DNA from: Mycobacterium gordonae
Lineage (GTDB): Bacteria; Actinomycetota; Actinomycetes; Mycobacteriales; Mycobacteriaceae
Reading direction: 5' to 3'
DNA length: 64,000 bases
NCBI RefSeq assembly: GCF_002101675.1
Contig: NZ_LQOY01000257.1
Location: forward strand, 1-64,000
Position 1 is the first letter of the stretch. The number at the start of each line of letters is the position of its first letter. The notes beneath the pieces are model-generated. The model ran no database searches, was not told the DNA's origin, and worked only from the letters and a program-made list of their open reading frames with translations. The position numbers and the translations under genes are program-made. Below are positions 8,521 through 16,216 of this stretch, one piece after another.

Positions 8521-9450
8521 TCAGCGGCGCTTGGCCCGATGCCGTGAACTGGTCCGGAGATGGACCCAGAGCACGAAAACCCCGGCCAGGACGATGCCCG
8601 TCAGGTTCACCAGGAGCTGCATGGCGGACTGCTGGGCGACCTGCCAGTCGCCCATGGTGGCGGCGACCACCGCGAACCCAGCGGCCGGAACCGTCGTCAC
8701 CGAAATGAAAACACCAACCAGCGCAGCGGATTTCGCGGATACCAGCGAGAGCATCCCCGCCGCACCGGCGAACATCGCGACCACGAACGACAACGGGCCG
8801 ACCTGAAAGATGAAGTCGACTTGATTCAGCTGTCGGAGGGTGCCCAGCTTGATCCAGCCCACCGCCTCACCGCCCAGCACCGCGATCGCGGTGACCAGCA
8901 TCGCCACCGGAAAACCGACCAGCAATGCCAGGGCCGCCCGCCGGGCGAGGTAACGCCGGCGTCGCACGACCGCTACCGCGAGCGCGGCCAGCGGACCGAA
9001 CTCCGGCCCGACCACCATGGCGCCGACCACCGTCACCGGCGAATCCGTCACGACGCCGACCGCCGCGATGAGACAGGCCAGTGTCAGGAACGTCAGGAAG
9101 GTGGCGTTCAGCGTGGACTCTTCCCGAGACCGCTCGGCCAGTTCGTCCCAGACGACCGCGTCGGCGGGGTCGCCTTCGGCCTCGTTCTCGGCGCGATATG
9201 CCGCCGTCGACACCACCGTGTCGACCACGTCGAGGGTGATCGCACCGCGACGTTTGAGGCCGAGCGCCTTGAGTTCGTCGATGACGTCGTTGGCGCTTTC
9301 GCGGGCGATGTCCGCGGTGATCTCGTCACCCGGTGGTTCCAGTGCGGCCTTGCGGTGCACGACGATATGGGTCACCCCCACCTCGCGGCGCAGGACTTCG
9401 AGGACCGAATCGCTCGACTCGGTCGGCGCGATCACCCGCAGATGGAGCAT
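8521..9450 (-). CDS. DUF389 family membrane protein
   Basis: This 309-residue protein has a soluble N-terminal part (about 1-110) followed by roughly six hydrophobic segments (FLTFLTLACLIAAVGVVTD, VVGAMVVGPEFGPLAALAVA, ALALLVGFPVAMLVTAIAVL and others). The sequence around GAMVVGPEFGPL is the hallmark of the DUF389 (TIGR00341) family. Family members are integral membrane proteins of undetermined function, sometimes suggested to be transporters. The basic C-terminal tail ends SSRHRAKRR. It stands alone in orientation, with 81 bp to the start of the upstream secreted-protein gene on one side. Confidence 0.87.
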   Translation of the reverse strand: MLHLRVIAPTESSDSVLEVLRREVGVTHIVVHRKAALEPPGDEITADIARESANDVIDELKALGLKRRGAITLDVVDTVVSTAAYRAENEAEGDPADAVVWDELAERSREESTLNATFLTFLTLACLIAAVGVVTDSPVTVVGAMVVGPEFGPLAALAVAVVRRRRYLARRAALALLVGFPVAMLVTAIAVLGGEAVGWIKLGTLRQLNQVDFIFQVGPLSFVVAMFAGAAGMLSLVSAKSAALVGVFISVTTVPAAGFAVVAATMGDWQVAQQSAMQLLVNLTGIVLAGVFVLWVHLRTSSRHRAKRR

Positions 9451-9495
9451 TCATCGCACATTAGCGGCAAGCCCGGTCGGGCCGGCGGACGCCGC

Positions 9496-9984
9496 CTATC
9501 GGGCCAGCAGGGCTTCGATGGCGCTGATGACCTCCGGAGCGTCCGGCTCGGTCCGGGGCCGAAACCGATTGACCACGTCCCCGTCCGGTGCCACCAGGAA
9601 CTTCTCGAAGTTCCACTGGATGTCGCCGGCCTTGCCGTCGGCGTCTGCGGCCTTGGTCAGCTCGGCGTAGAGCGGATGGCGGTTGTCGCCATTGACGTCG
9701 GTTTTCGCCAGCAGCGGGAACGTCACTCCGTAGGTGGTCGAGCAGAACGTCTGGATCTCTTCGGCCGTGCCCGGTTCCTGGCCCATGAACTGATTACACG
9801 GGACACCAATGACCGTCAGGCCTCGGTCTGCGTAGTCCTTCGCCAGCTTCTCCAGCGCCGAGTACTGCGGAGTCAGGCCGCACTTGGAGGCGACGTTCAC
9901 GACAAGCGTTGCGCCGTCTGACAATTGGGCCAGCGTGGCCGGTTTGCCGTCCAGGGTGGTCAGGGCGATGTCTTTGAGGGTCAC
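9496..9984 (-). CDS. glutathione peroxidase-family thiol peroxidase
   Basis: The 162-residue product starts at GTG 9984, giving the family-typical opening VTLKDIALTTLDGKPATL; the longer upstream frame has no homology-like content. Catalytic motifs are complete: peroxidatic Cys in NVASKCGLTPQY (Cys replaces selenocysteine), Gln in GVPCNQFMGQEPGT, and Trp/Asn in IQWNFEKFLV. The enzyme reduces hydrogen peroxide and lipid hydroperoxides. Bacterial Cys-type members usually use thioredoxin rather than glutathione, and mycobacteria lack glutathione. It is divergent from the VOC gene with 79 bp between starts. Confidence 0.93.
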   Translation of the reverse strand: MTLKDIALTTLDGKPATLAQLSDGATLVVNVASKCGLTPQYSALEKLAKDYADRGLTVIGVPCNQFMGQEPGTAEEIQTFCSTTYGVTFPLLAKTDVNGDNRHPLYAELTKAADADGKAGDIQWNFEKFLVAPDGDVVNRFRPRTEPDAPEVISAIEALLAR

Positions 9985-10063
9985 CCCGCTGACGCTAGCA
10001 CCGGGGCGTGTCTGTCCGATTTGTTCATGACGGCCACGGCTGCCGCGATCTAACGTCGCGCCC

Positions 10064-10459
10064 ATGGACAACCAACTCGTTTCCGTTGCCACCGAAATCG
10101 TGGCCAGTGACCTGCCGCGCACGCTGGAGTTCTACCGCCTGGTGGGTCTGGCGATCCCCGACACCGATGCTTCGCACGTCGAGGTACCACTACCCGGCGG
10201 GAGCCGCCTGTTGTTCGACACCGAAGAGACGATCGCCAGCTTTCATCCCGGCTGGACGTCGCCGGCGTCCTGCGGACGGGTCACGCTCGCATTCGGCCTG
10301 GCCACGCCCGCAGAAGTCGACGCCCTCTTCGGCCGGCTCGCGAAGGCTGGTCATCCCGCGGTCCTGAAACCCTTCGACGCGCCGTGGGGGCAACGCTATG
10401 CCACGGTCACCGACCCGGACGGCACCTCGGTCGACCTTTACGCCCCGTTGCCGAGCTGA
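10064..10459 (+). CDS. VOC (glyoxalase/bleomycin resistance) superfamily protein
   Basis: This 131-residue protein shows the two-module betaalphabetabetabeta fold of the VOC superfamily: ATEIVASDLPRTLEFYRLVGLAI at the N-terminus and WGQRYATVTDPDGTSVDLYAP at the end, where the Asp-Pro-Asp-Gly and terminal acidic/Tyr positions are typical. Substrate cannot be deduced. Its last 22 bp overlap the convergent AraC-type regulator gene. Confidence 0.85.
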   Translation: MDNQLVSVATEIVASDLPRTLEFYRLVGLAIPDTDASHVEVPLPGGSRLLFDTEETIASFHPGWTSPASCGRVTLAFGLATPAEVDALFGRLAKAGHPAVLKPFDAPWGQRYATVTDPDGTSVDLYAPLPS

Positions 10460-11109
10460 CTGACGCTCACCCCGGCCAGGTCACGCACCTGCCGCGACAG
10501 GTGCGACTGGTCGGCATACCCGGCCAGGGCCGCGGTATCAGCGGCGGACATGCCGGCATCGAGCAACCGCAACGCCGTGCGGAATCGCAGAATTCGGCGC
10601 AGGGTGGCCGGGCCGTAGCCATACACCGCGACGCACTGTCGCTGCAAACTCCTTGTCGACCAACCATTTTCATCAGCTACCGATTGAACTGCCGCTCCGC
10701 AGCCCAGCCGTTCGGTGATGTGGCGCAGAACGGCGGGTCGCCACGGGGCGGTCTCGGCGGAAGTTTCCCGGGTCAACAGCCGGCCGGTAAGCGAAAGTAA
10801 CGGACCGCCACTGATCTCAGGGCGCAACACTTGCAGGTCGACCCGTGCGTTGCGCAGTTCAGCGGCCGGGATCCCTAGCAGCCTCGGTAACACACCCGGG
10901 CGGAAGCGGATTCCCTTCGCGACGGCGCAGCTTTGATCGGTGATGAACGCGGTGGTGTCCGGCCCGGCCACCAGTACCCGGTCGTCCATCTCGATGAGGT
11001 CCATGCACCCGTCGGGCAGCACCCGCGCCCGCCGCGGCGCGTCGCTGACCCACATGCACTCCACCAGCTCCCGCAGCGGCCCGGGAGCCGGCAGCTCGCG
11101 ATAGCTCAC
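10438..11109 (-). CDS. AraC-family transcriptional regulator
   Basis: The GTG at 11109 is chosen because the upstream extension to 11346 is Arg/Pro-rich antisense of the neighbouring gene. The 223-residue protein has an N-terminal sensor region of the DUF6597 type (VSYRELPAPGPLRELVECMW, then LPDGCMDLIEMDDRVLVAGP) and a C-terminal AraC HTH pair (VADENGWSTRSLQRQCVAVY and ALAGYADQSHLSRQVRDLAG). It likely binds DNA as an activator. It is divergent from the nitronate monooxygenase gene (about 70 bp between starts), a plausible target. The gene ends inside the convergent VOC gene. Confidence 0.87.
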   Translation of the reverse strand: MSYRELPAPGPLRELVECMWVSDAPRRARVLPDGCMDLIEMDDRVLVAGPDTTAFITDQSCAVAKGIRFRPGVLPRLLGIPAAELRNARVDLQVLRPEISGGPLLSLTGRLLTRETSAETAPWRPAVLRHITERLGCGAAVQSVADENGWSTRSLQRQCVAVYGYGPATLRRILRFRTALRLLDAGMSAADTAALAGYADQSHLSRQVRDLAGVSVSQLGNGA

Positions 11110-11183
11110 CCCATCCAGCCTATCGACGGCAGCGCATAACGCGATAAAGCCGCGGAAGCGCCGGGGTCGGTAGCCTGGTGGCG

Positions 11184-12140
11184 ATGCCCGCCGTCTTCGA
11201 TCTGCGCCGAATGGAGGTGCCGGTCGTTCAGGCCGGGATGGGCGCCGTCGCCGGCCACGAACTTGCGGCGGCAGTTTCGGAGGCGGGGGCTCTGGGAACG
11301 ATCGCCGGCGCGCGTGCCCGAATCGCCGATGAGGTGGCGGCCGCACGCCGGCTCACCGGACGACCGGTGGCGGTGAATCTGCTGTTGCCGTTCGTGCGTC
11401 CGGGCGACGTGGAGGCGGCCGCTGCCGCCGATGTGATCGTGACGTTCTGGGGCGTTCCGCGTCGGCTTACCGCGACCACCTGGCTTCACCAGTGCGGGTC
11501 CGTCGAGGAGGCGAAAGCGGCCGCGGCCGCGGGCGCCGACGGTGTCATCGCACAGGGAGTTGAGGCCGGCGGCCACGTCCGCGGGACGACCCCGGCGCTC
11601 GAACTGCTCGAGCAGGTGCGCAGGGCGGTCGACATCCCGGTCCTGGTGGCCGGCGGAATCGTCGACGCCCAAGGCGTGCGCGAGGCGCTGGACGCCGGAG
11701 CGGCCGCCGCCGTCGTCGGCACTCGCTTCCTGCTCAGCGAGGAATGCCGCGCGCACCCGGCGTACAAGAGGCGCTGCCTACAGGCCAGCGAGACCGTGCT
11801 GACCGAACTGTTCGGCTTGGGCTGGCCGGACGCGCCGCACCGGGTGATCCCCAACGCTGCCACCCGCCGCTGGCTCGGCGACGACGCCCGCGGGCCGCGC
11901 TGGATCCGCGCCGGTAACCGCATGATGTCTCGTCTCGTCAACGCGATGCCGGCCGCGGCCCAGGATCGTGCCGTCAGGGCGCTCGCGCCCTCGTGGCTGC
12001 CCTATGCGATCGCCCAACCGCCCACCGACGACGGACCCGCCGAATTGGTCGACGGGCGTCCGCTCTATGCGGGTGCGAATGTCGGGCGCATCGACGACAT
12101 CCGCGGGGCCGCGGATCTCGTCAGGGCGCTCACCCCGTAA
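11184..12140 (+). CDS. nitronate monooxygenase (2-nitropropane dioxygenase-like)
   Basis: The product of about 318 residues is an FMN-binding TIM barrel. Visible family features are PVVQAGMGAVAG near the N-terminus, AAAGADGVIAQGVEAGGHVRG (FMN phosphate region and catalytic His), IPVLVAGGIVDAQGVREAL and AAAVVGTRFLLSEECRAHP. It oxidises alkyl nitronates, such as propionate-3-nitronate, and many homologues are detoxification enzymes. ATG 11184 is used; a GTG two codons upstream (11178) is equally possible. The divergent AraC gene is a candidate regulator. Confidence 0.9.
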   Translation: MPAVFDLRRMEVPVVQAGMGAVAGHELAAAVSEAGALGTIAGARARIADEVAAARRLTGRPVAVNLLLPFVRPGDVEAAAAADVIVTFWGVPRRLTATTWLHQCGSVEEAKAAAAAGADGVIAQGVEAGGHVRGTTPALELLEQVRRAVDIPVLVAGGIVDAQGVREALDAGAAAAVVGTRFLLSEECRAHPAYKRRCLQASETVLTELFGLGWPDAPHRVIPNAATRRWLGDDARGPRWIRAGNRMMSRLVNAMPAAAQDRAVRALAPSWLPYAIAQPPTDDGPAELVDGRPLYAGANVGRIDDIRGAADLVRALTP

Positions 12141-12513
12141 GTACGCGCGAGCGACGTTATGCCGCTGCGTCATCTGGATGAGCGGCGACCGTCCGGCTTG
12201 CGGGAGGGTGGCGTCGTCTGGATGTTGTTGTGTCAGTACGTTCGGATTCTTCGCCGTCACCGGCATCGCATTTCGGTGCCAGCTGGAACCTCGAACCGTG
12301 GCGACCATCGGCGGCTGTCACGATGATCGCCGCTGCACCCGGCAGATCGAGCATCCACTCCACACTCGCGGCGCGCTGTCAGCATGGGGGTGCGGCGTCC
12401 TTTGATTGCGCACGAAACTACTCGCTGCCTATTTCGCCTCGCGGTACGATCTGGCCCGAAGTCGTTGGACGACGACCCCTACGAGAACTGGTTCAGCAAC
12501 GGGGGAGTGGGCT
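12141..12513. other. intergenic region upstream of a PE gene
   Basis: No convincing gene lies in this 373 bp stretch. It contains an imperfect direct repeat: GCGTCATCTGGATG (near 12168) and GCGTCGTCTGGATG (near 12210), about 43 bp apart. It presumably carries the promoter and leader of the PE gene; GGGGGAG at 12501-12507 is the likely ribosome site. Confidence 0.5.
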
Positions 12514-13827
12514 ATGCCGCACGTCAACGTTACGCCGCACGCGCTGAATGCGGCCGCTAATGACCTGGCCGCGATCAGCTCCAACGTGCACGGGGCCAAC
12601 AAGGCTGCGGCCTCGCCGACCACAGGTCTGTCGCCTGCGGGTGCCGATCCCGTGTCGGCGCTCATCGCCGGACTCTTCACCCAACACGCGCAGTCCTATC
12701 AGGCCGTCGGCGCCCACGCGGCGACGTTCCACGACAAGTTTGTTGAGATCATGCGCGAAGGCGCGGGATCGTATACCAATACCGAAGCCGCCAACGCGTT
12801 GCCGATTGAGCATCTGCGTGACGCCGTCAGCACGGCCGCCCAGAGTCCGACGGGGCGCGGCCTGATTGACGGCGCCAATAGGGCGGTCACTGCCGGAAAG
12901 GATGCCGCTGGGCATTTGTTCGGCAACGACGGCACCGGCAGCGGTGGGTGGGGCGTCGCCGGCCAGGGCGGCGGGAACAGTGCGAATCCGGGGCTTCCCG
13001 GCGCCGCCGCCAACGGTTCCGGGTCGGCCGGCGCAAGCGGCGGTTCCAATGCCGGTCCGGCCGCTGCCGTCGGAGGCGCACACGGCGGCAACGGCGGCGC
13101 CGCCCCGCCGGGTGGTGTGCAGGGCACTGGCGGCGACTTAGGCGGGCACGGCACGACCACCGGGTCTGGCGGTGGGACTCAGCCAGGTGGCGGCGGCTCG
13201 ACCGGAGGCGCCGGCGGCAGTGGCGGCAGTGGCGGCGGCAGTGCCGACTCCGGTCCCGGTACTGCCGGGGGCAGTAGCGTATCGCCACCGGGATGGGCCG
13301 GCGGTGCGGGCGCCGGCCCCTATTACGGCGGGGCTGCGGCAGGCATCGGCCCCGCTGGATGGCCATTCGGCGGCGGTCCGTTGGGAGCCGGTCCGGCTTG
13401 GACGGCCGGATTCAGCGGCGACTCCGGTGCCGTGTCCGGTATGGCTACTCCTGCTGGGGCGGCGGCCTCGATGCCATCGACGGCACCCGCCGCCGCTGAA
13501 CCTGCGCTCCCAACGGCCAGTAGGGCTGCAGCGATGCCGCTGGGCCAGATGGCGCCACAGGGCAACTCGGTGCGTGCGGACCCCGCGGCACACCCTGCCG
13601 GTCCCGATGCCGACAAGTCGCTGCTGATCGTTCCGCTACCACGCCTGCGTCTTCGGGGGTTGCGGGAACGGTTACGGGCGCGTTCGGAGCTTCGGGACGG
13701 AAGTGACTCCGAGCTGCGGGCTGGAAGCGAATTCTTCCAACGCTCACGTGAAGCTCAGTTCACCCAGCTGAGCAGCCGAGACCAACTTTTGCAAGCTCTC
13801 GGACTTCGGGTGCCGGCCTACGAGTGA
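12514..13827 (+). CDS. PE family protein with Gly-rich linker and charged C-terminus
   Basis: The ATG at 12514 follows GGGGGAG at a suitable distance and begins the PE domain (about 1-100): VTPHALNAAANDLAAISSNV, then GADPVSALIAGLFTQHAQSYQAVG and ATFHDKFVEIM. The diagnostic Pro-Glu near residue 9 reads Pro-His here. Residues about 135-300 are Gly/Ser/Ala-rich but less regular than a PGRS domain. The C-terminal 70 residues are non-repetitive and highly charged, with a small tandem repeat SELRDGSD-SELRAGSE. Such proteins are exported by ESX/type VII systems, usually after PE/PPE pairing; no PPE partner lies next to it. Role unknown. Confidence 0.85.
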   Translation: MPHVNVTPHALNAAANDLAAISSNVHGANKAAASPTTGLSPAGADPVSALIAGLFTQHAQSYQAVGAHAATFHDKFVEIMREGAGSYTNTEAANALPIEHLRDAVSTAAQSPTGRGLIDGANRAVTAGKDAAGHLFGNDGTGSGGWGVAGQGGGNSANPGLPGAAANGSGSAGASGGSNAGPAAAVGGAHGGNGGAAPPGGVQGTGGDLGGHGTTTGSGGGTQPGGGGSTGGAGGSGGSGGGSADSGPGTAGGSSVSPPGWAGGAGAGPYYGGAAAGIGPAGWPFGGGPLGAGPAWTAGFSGDSGAVSGMATPAGAAASMPSTAPAAAEPALPTASRAAAMPLGQMAPQGNSVRADPAAHPAGPDADKSLLIVPLPRLRLRGLRERLRARSELRDGSDSELRAGSEFFQRSREAQFTQLSSRDQLLQALGLRVPAYE

Positions 13828-13858
13828 TCGCGTCGGCTTCGCTGAGGCTCAGGTGTTC

Positions 13859-14680
13859 TCAGCGCCAGGGACGTGGAATCAGCATGGGCACGCGTCGCTG
13901 GTAACGCCGGTATTGCTCACCAAGCGCCGCCACCAGATCCCGCTCTTCGAACTGCACCGCGACCACTATGTAAACCGTGAAGGCCGCGGCGAACAGCACA
14001 TGTCCCGCCGTCATGGTCGGGGCCGCCCAGAAGGCGATCACGAATCCCAGCATCAGCGGATGCCGCACCAGGCGGTAGAGCAGTACGACGCGAAAGCCCT
14101 TCTGCACGAGCGGCTTCGACAGCAGGTTGTGCAGCACCTGCCGAAGCCCGAAAAGCTCGAAGTGATCGATCATGAACGTCGACGCGAGCGCGATCAGCCA
14201 GCCGAGAGCACCGACCGAGTACACCACCATCCGCGCCAACGTGGAATCGACCTGCCAGACGATGGTGCCGATCGAGCGCCACTGCCAGAACAACAGCACG
14301 AAGACCGCGCTGGACACCAGCACGTAAGTGCTGCGCTCGATGGGCGCGGGTACCAATCGGGTCCACCATCGTTTGAAGGCGGGTCGCGCCATCACGCTGT
14401 GCTGCATCGCGAACAGCAACAGCAGGCCGAGATCGATCGGCACCGCCTGCGCAACGGGTCCGTCGATGGCGCGGTCGACGCTGCGTGGTACCGCGACATC
14501 AACCACGAAACCCACCAGGTACAAGAAGACTCCGAGGAATGCGGCGTAGCTGATGACACCATAGAGCAATGCAAGCAGGCGAAGGGGTGTCGCGGGGGCA
14601 GCCGTCGGAGTGTGGCTGCGCACCGGGCACCCGGTAGCCTTATCGTCAACACTGACAGGGTATTTCGGGATGTTGTTCAT
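13859..14680 (-). CDS. membrane methyltransferase of the NnrU/MddA type (methanethiol S-methyltransferase-like)
   Basis: The 273-residue protein has five to six membrane segments (LYGVISYAAFLGVFLYLVGF, LGLLLLFAMQHSVMARP, VLVSSAVFVLLFWQW and others) and the family signature around LYRLVRHPLMLGFVIAFWAAP and FEERDLVAALGEQYRRYQRR, which in membrane isoprenylcysteine/MddA-type methyltransferases binds SAM. MddA methylates methanethiol to dimethylsulfide, and mycobacterial homologues are reported. ATG 14680 is used; a GTG at 14692 overlapping the upstream stop by 4 bp (GTGA) is a strong alternative and implies translational coupling with the FAD oxidoreductase. Substrate assignment is by family only. 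Confidence 0.75.
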   Translation of the reverse strand: MNNIPKYPVSVDDKATGCPVRSHTPTAAPATPLRLLALLYGVISYAAFLGVFLYLVGFVVDVAVPRSVDRAIDGPVAQAVPIDLGLLLLFAMQHSVMARPAFKRWWTRLVPAPIERSTYVLVSSAVFVLLFWQWRSIGTIVWQVDSTLARMVVYSVGALGWLIALASTFMIDHFELFGLRQVLHNLLSKPLVQKGFRVVLLYRLVRHPLMLGFVIAFWAAPTMTAGHVLFAAAFTVYIVVAVQFEERDLVAALGEQYRRYQRRVPMLIPRPWR

Positions 14681-14688
14681 GGCGCCGT

Positions 14689-16062
14689 TCACCTCGCGGG
14701 GACGATGTTCTGATTGACACGGAACGTGTTGTCGGGGTCGTATTCCGCCTTGATCTCGGTGAGCCGGCGGTAGTTCGGCCCGTAGGTGGCGCGGACCCGG
14801 TCCTGACCTTCCTCCATCATGAAGTTGATATAGGCGCCGCCCGCGGAATACGGATGAGTGGCCGCCCAGTAGTCCGCCGTAAACTGCTTCAGGGCAGGGC
14901 CGTTCGCCGGATCGGGATCGACACCGACGATGACTTGCGAGAAGTTCACGTCGCGGTAGGCCCACGCTGTCTCGGTCTGCCCGACTCGGTGCACGGCCCC
15001 ATCAATCGGGTACAGGTGCATCGCGGAGTGCATCGTCGGCAGTTCTTCGGCGAACCGGGCGTGCGCCTGCACGGCGCCGTCGTCGATCGTCCGGAAGAAG
15101 TCGCCGCGCCAGTACCACTGCAGCCCTTTGGGATACAACCCGTCGAACGTCGACTGTAGCGCCGGGTACGGGGCTTCACCGACAGCGTCGAAGGCCGGCT
15201 TCATCAGCCGGACAGGCGCGAACACCTCCTCGGCTCGCGCCGGATCACCGGTATAGCACCAGACGACAGAGCAGGCCTTCTGCAAGTGGAACTCCGGCGG
15301 GAAGGGATCGCCTGGCGGCACGGTCATCGTCGCGAAAAAGCCGTACAGGTCGTCGTCTTGAGCGGGAATGAAGTCGCGGAACCAGCTCAGGATGTCGGCG
15401 GTGGCGGCGGCCGGCCACGCGGTCGGACCGCAGATCACCGACTGCACCGGATGCAGCCGGAACATGAACGCGGTGACCACGCCGAAGTTGCCGCCGCCGC
15501 CGCGCAACGCCCAGAAGAGATCGGGGTGCTGCGACTCGGAGGCGGTGACCACCCGCCCGTCGGCCAGCACCACCTCGGCTGCCAGCAGGTTATCGATGGT
15601 CAGGCCGTACTTGCGCGACAGATAGCCGTGGCCGCCGCCCAGCGTCAGCCCACCGACTCCCGTTGTGGCGATGACGCCCGAGGGCGTCGCCAACCCGTAT
15701 GCGTGGGTGGCGGAGTCCACCCGGCCCCACGTCGCGCCGCCCTGCACCCACACGGTGCGGGCGTCGGCGTCGACCTCGATGCGGTCCATCGGCGACAGGT
15801 CGATCACGATCCCGTGGTCGACGGCTCCGAAGCCGGGGCCGCTGTGGCCGCCTCCGCGGACCGCGACGGGCAGGCCGGTGGTGCGCGCGTGGGCGAGCAC
15901 CGCAGCGACGTCGCCGGCCGATGCGCACCGGACGATCATGGCGGGCCGCTTGTCGATCATGGCGTTGTAGAGCGAACGGGCATCGTCGTACCCCGGGTCA
16001 TCCGGGAGAATCACCCTCCCGTTCAACGACTCTGGGACCCTGACCGCGCTCGCAGCAGACAT
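14689..16062 (-). CDS. FAD-binding (BBE-type) oxidoreductase
   Basis: The start ATG 16062 follows AAGGTGG. The 457-residue protein is a PCMH/VAO-fold flavoenzyme: FAD-binding motif VRGGGHSGPGFGAVDHG with His73 as probable covalent FAD attachment site, then GVGGLTLGGGHGYLSRKYG, and the berberine-bridge C-terminal motif YDPDNTFRVNQNI. The cysteine used for a second covalent flavin link in some members is not seen (TPSGVIATTGVGG), so monocovalent attachment is expected. It probably oxidises an alcohol or sugar. It is coupled to the downstream MddA-like gene and divergent from the LuxR regulator, which may control it. Confidence 0.88.
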   Translation of the reverse strand: MSAASAVRVPESLNGRVILPDDPGYDDARSLYNAMIDKRPAMIVRCASAGDVAAVLAHARTTGLPVAVRGGGHSGPGFGAVDHGIVIDLSPMDRIEVDADARTVWVQGGATWGRVDSATHAYGLATPSGVIATTGVGGLTLGGGHGYLSRKYGLTIDNLLAAEVVLADGRVVTASESQHPDLFWALRGGGGNFGVVTAFMFRLHPVQSVICGPTAWPAAATADILSWFRDFIPAQDDDLYGFFATMTVPPGDPFPPEFHLQKACSVVWCYTGDPARAEEVFAPVRLMKPAFDAVGEAPYPALQSTFDGLYPKGLQWYWRGDFFRTIDDGAVQAHARFAEELPTMHSAMHLYPIDGAVHRVGQTETAWAYRDVNFSQVIVGVDPDPANGPALKQFTADYWAATHPYSAGGAYINFMMEEGQDRVRATYGPNYRRLTEIKAEYDPDNTFRVNQNIVPAR

Positions 16063-16216
16063 CTCGCCACCTTCCGTCGGGTTTGGAATCGATGTGGAGA
16101 CGCTACGTCGCCGCGACGCCGCACCGCATGACCACAACGAAGCATTTCGCTGAGCGTCCGTGAATGGTCAGATCTGACTATCGACTCGGTGGCCGCGGTG
16201 CCGTTACGTTGGGCAC

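Noticed and set aside
15286..16131. 281-codon plus-strand frame over the FAD oxidoreductase
   Set aside because: Antisense to a gene with clear FAD and BBE motifs; no ribosome site or domain.
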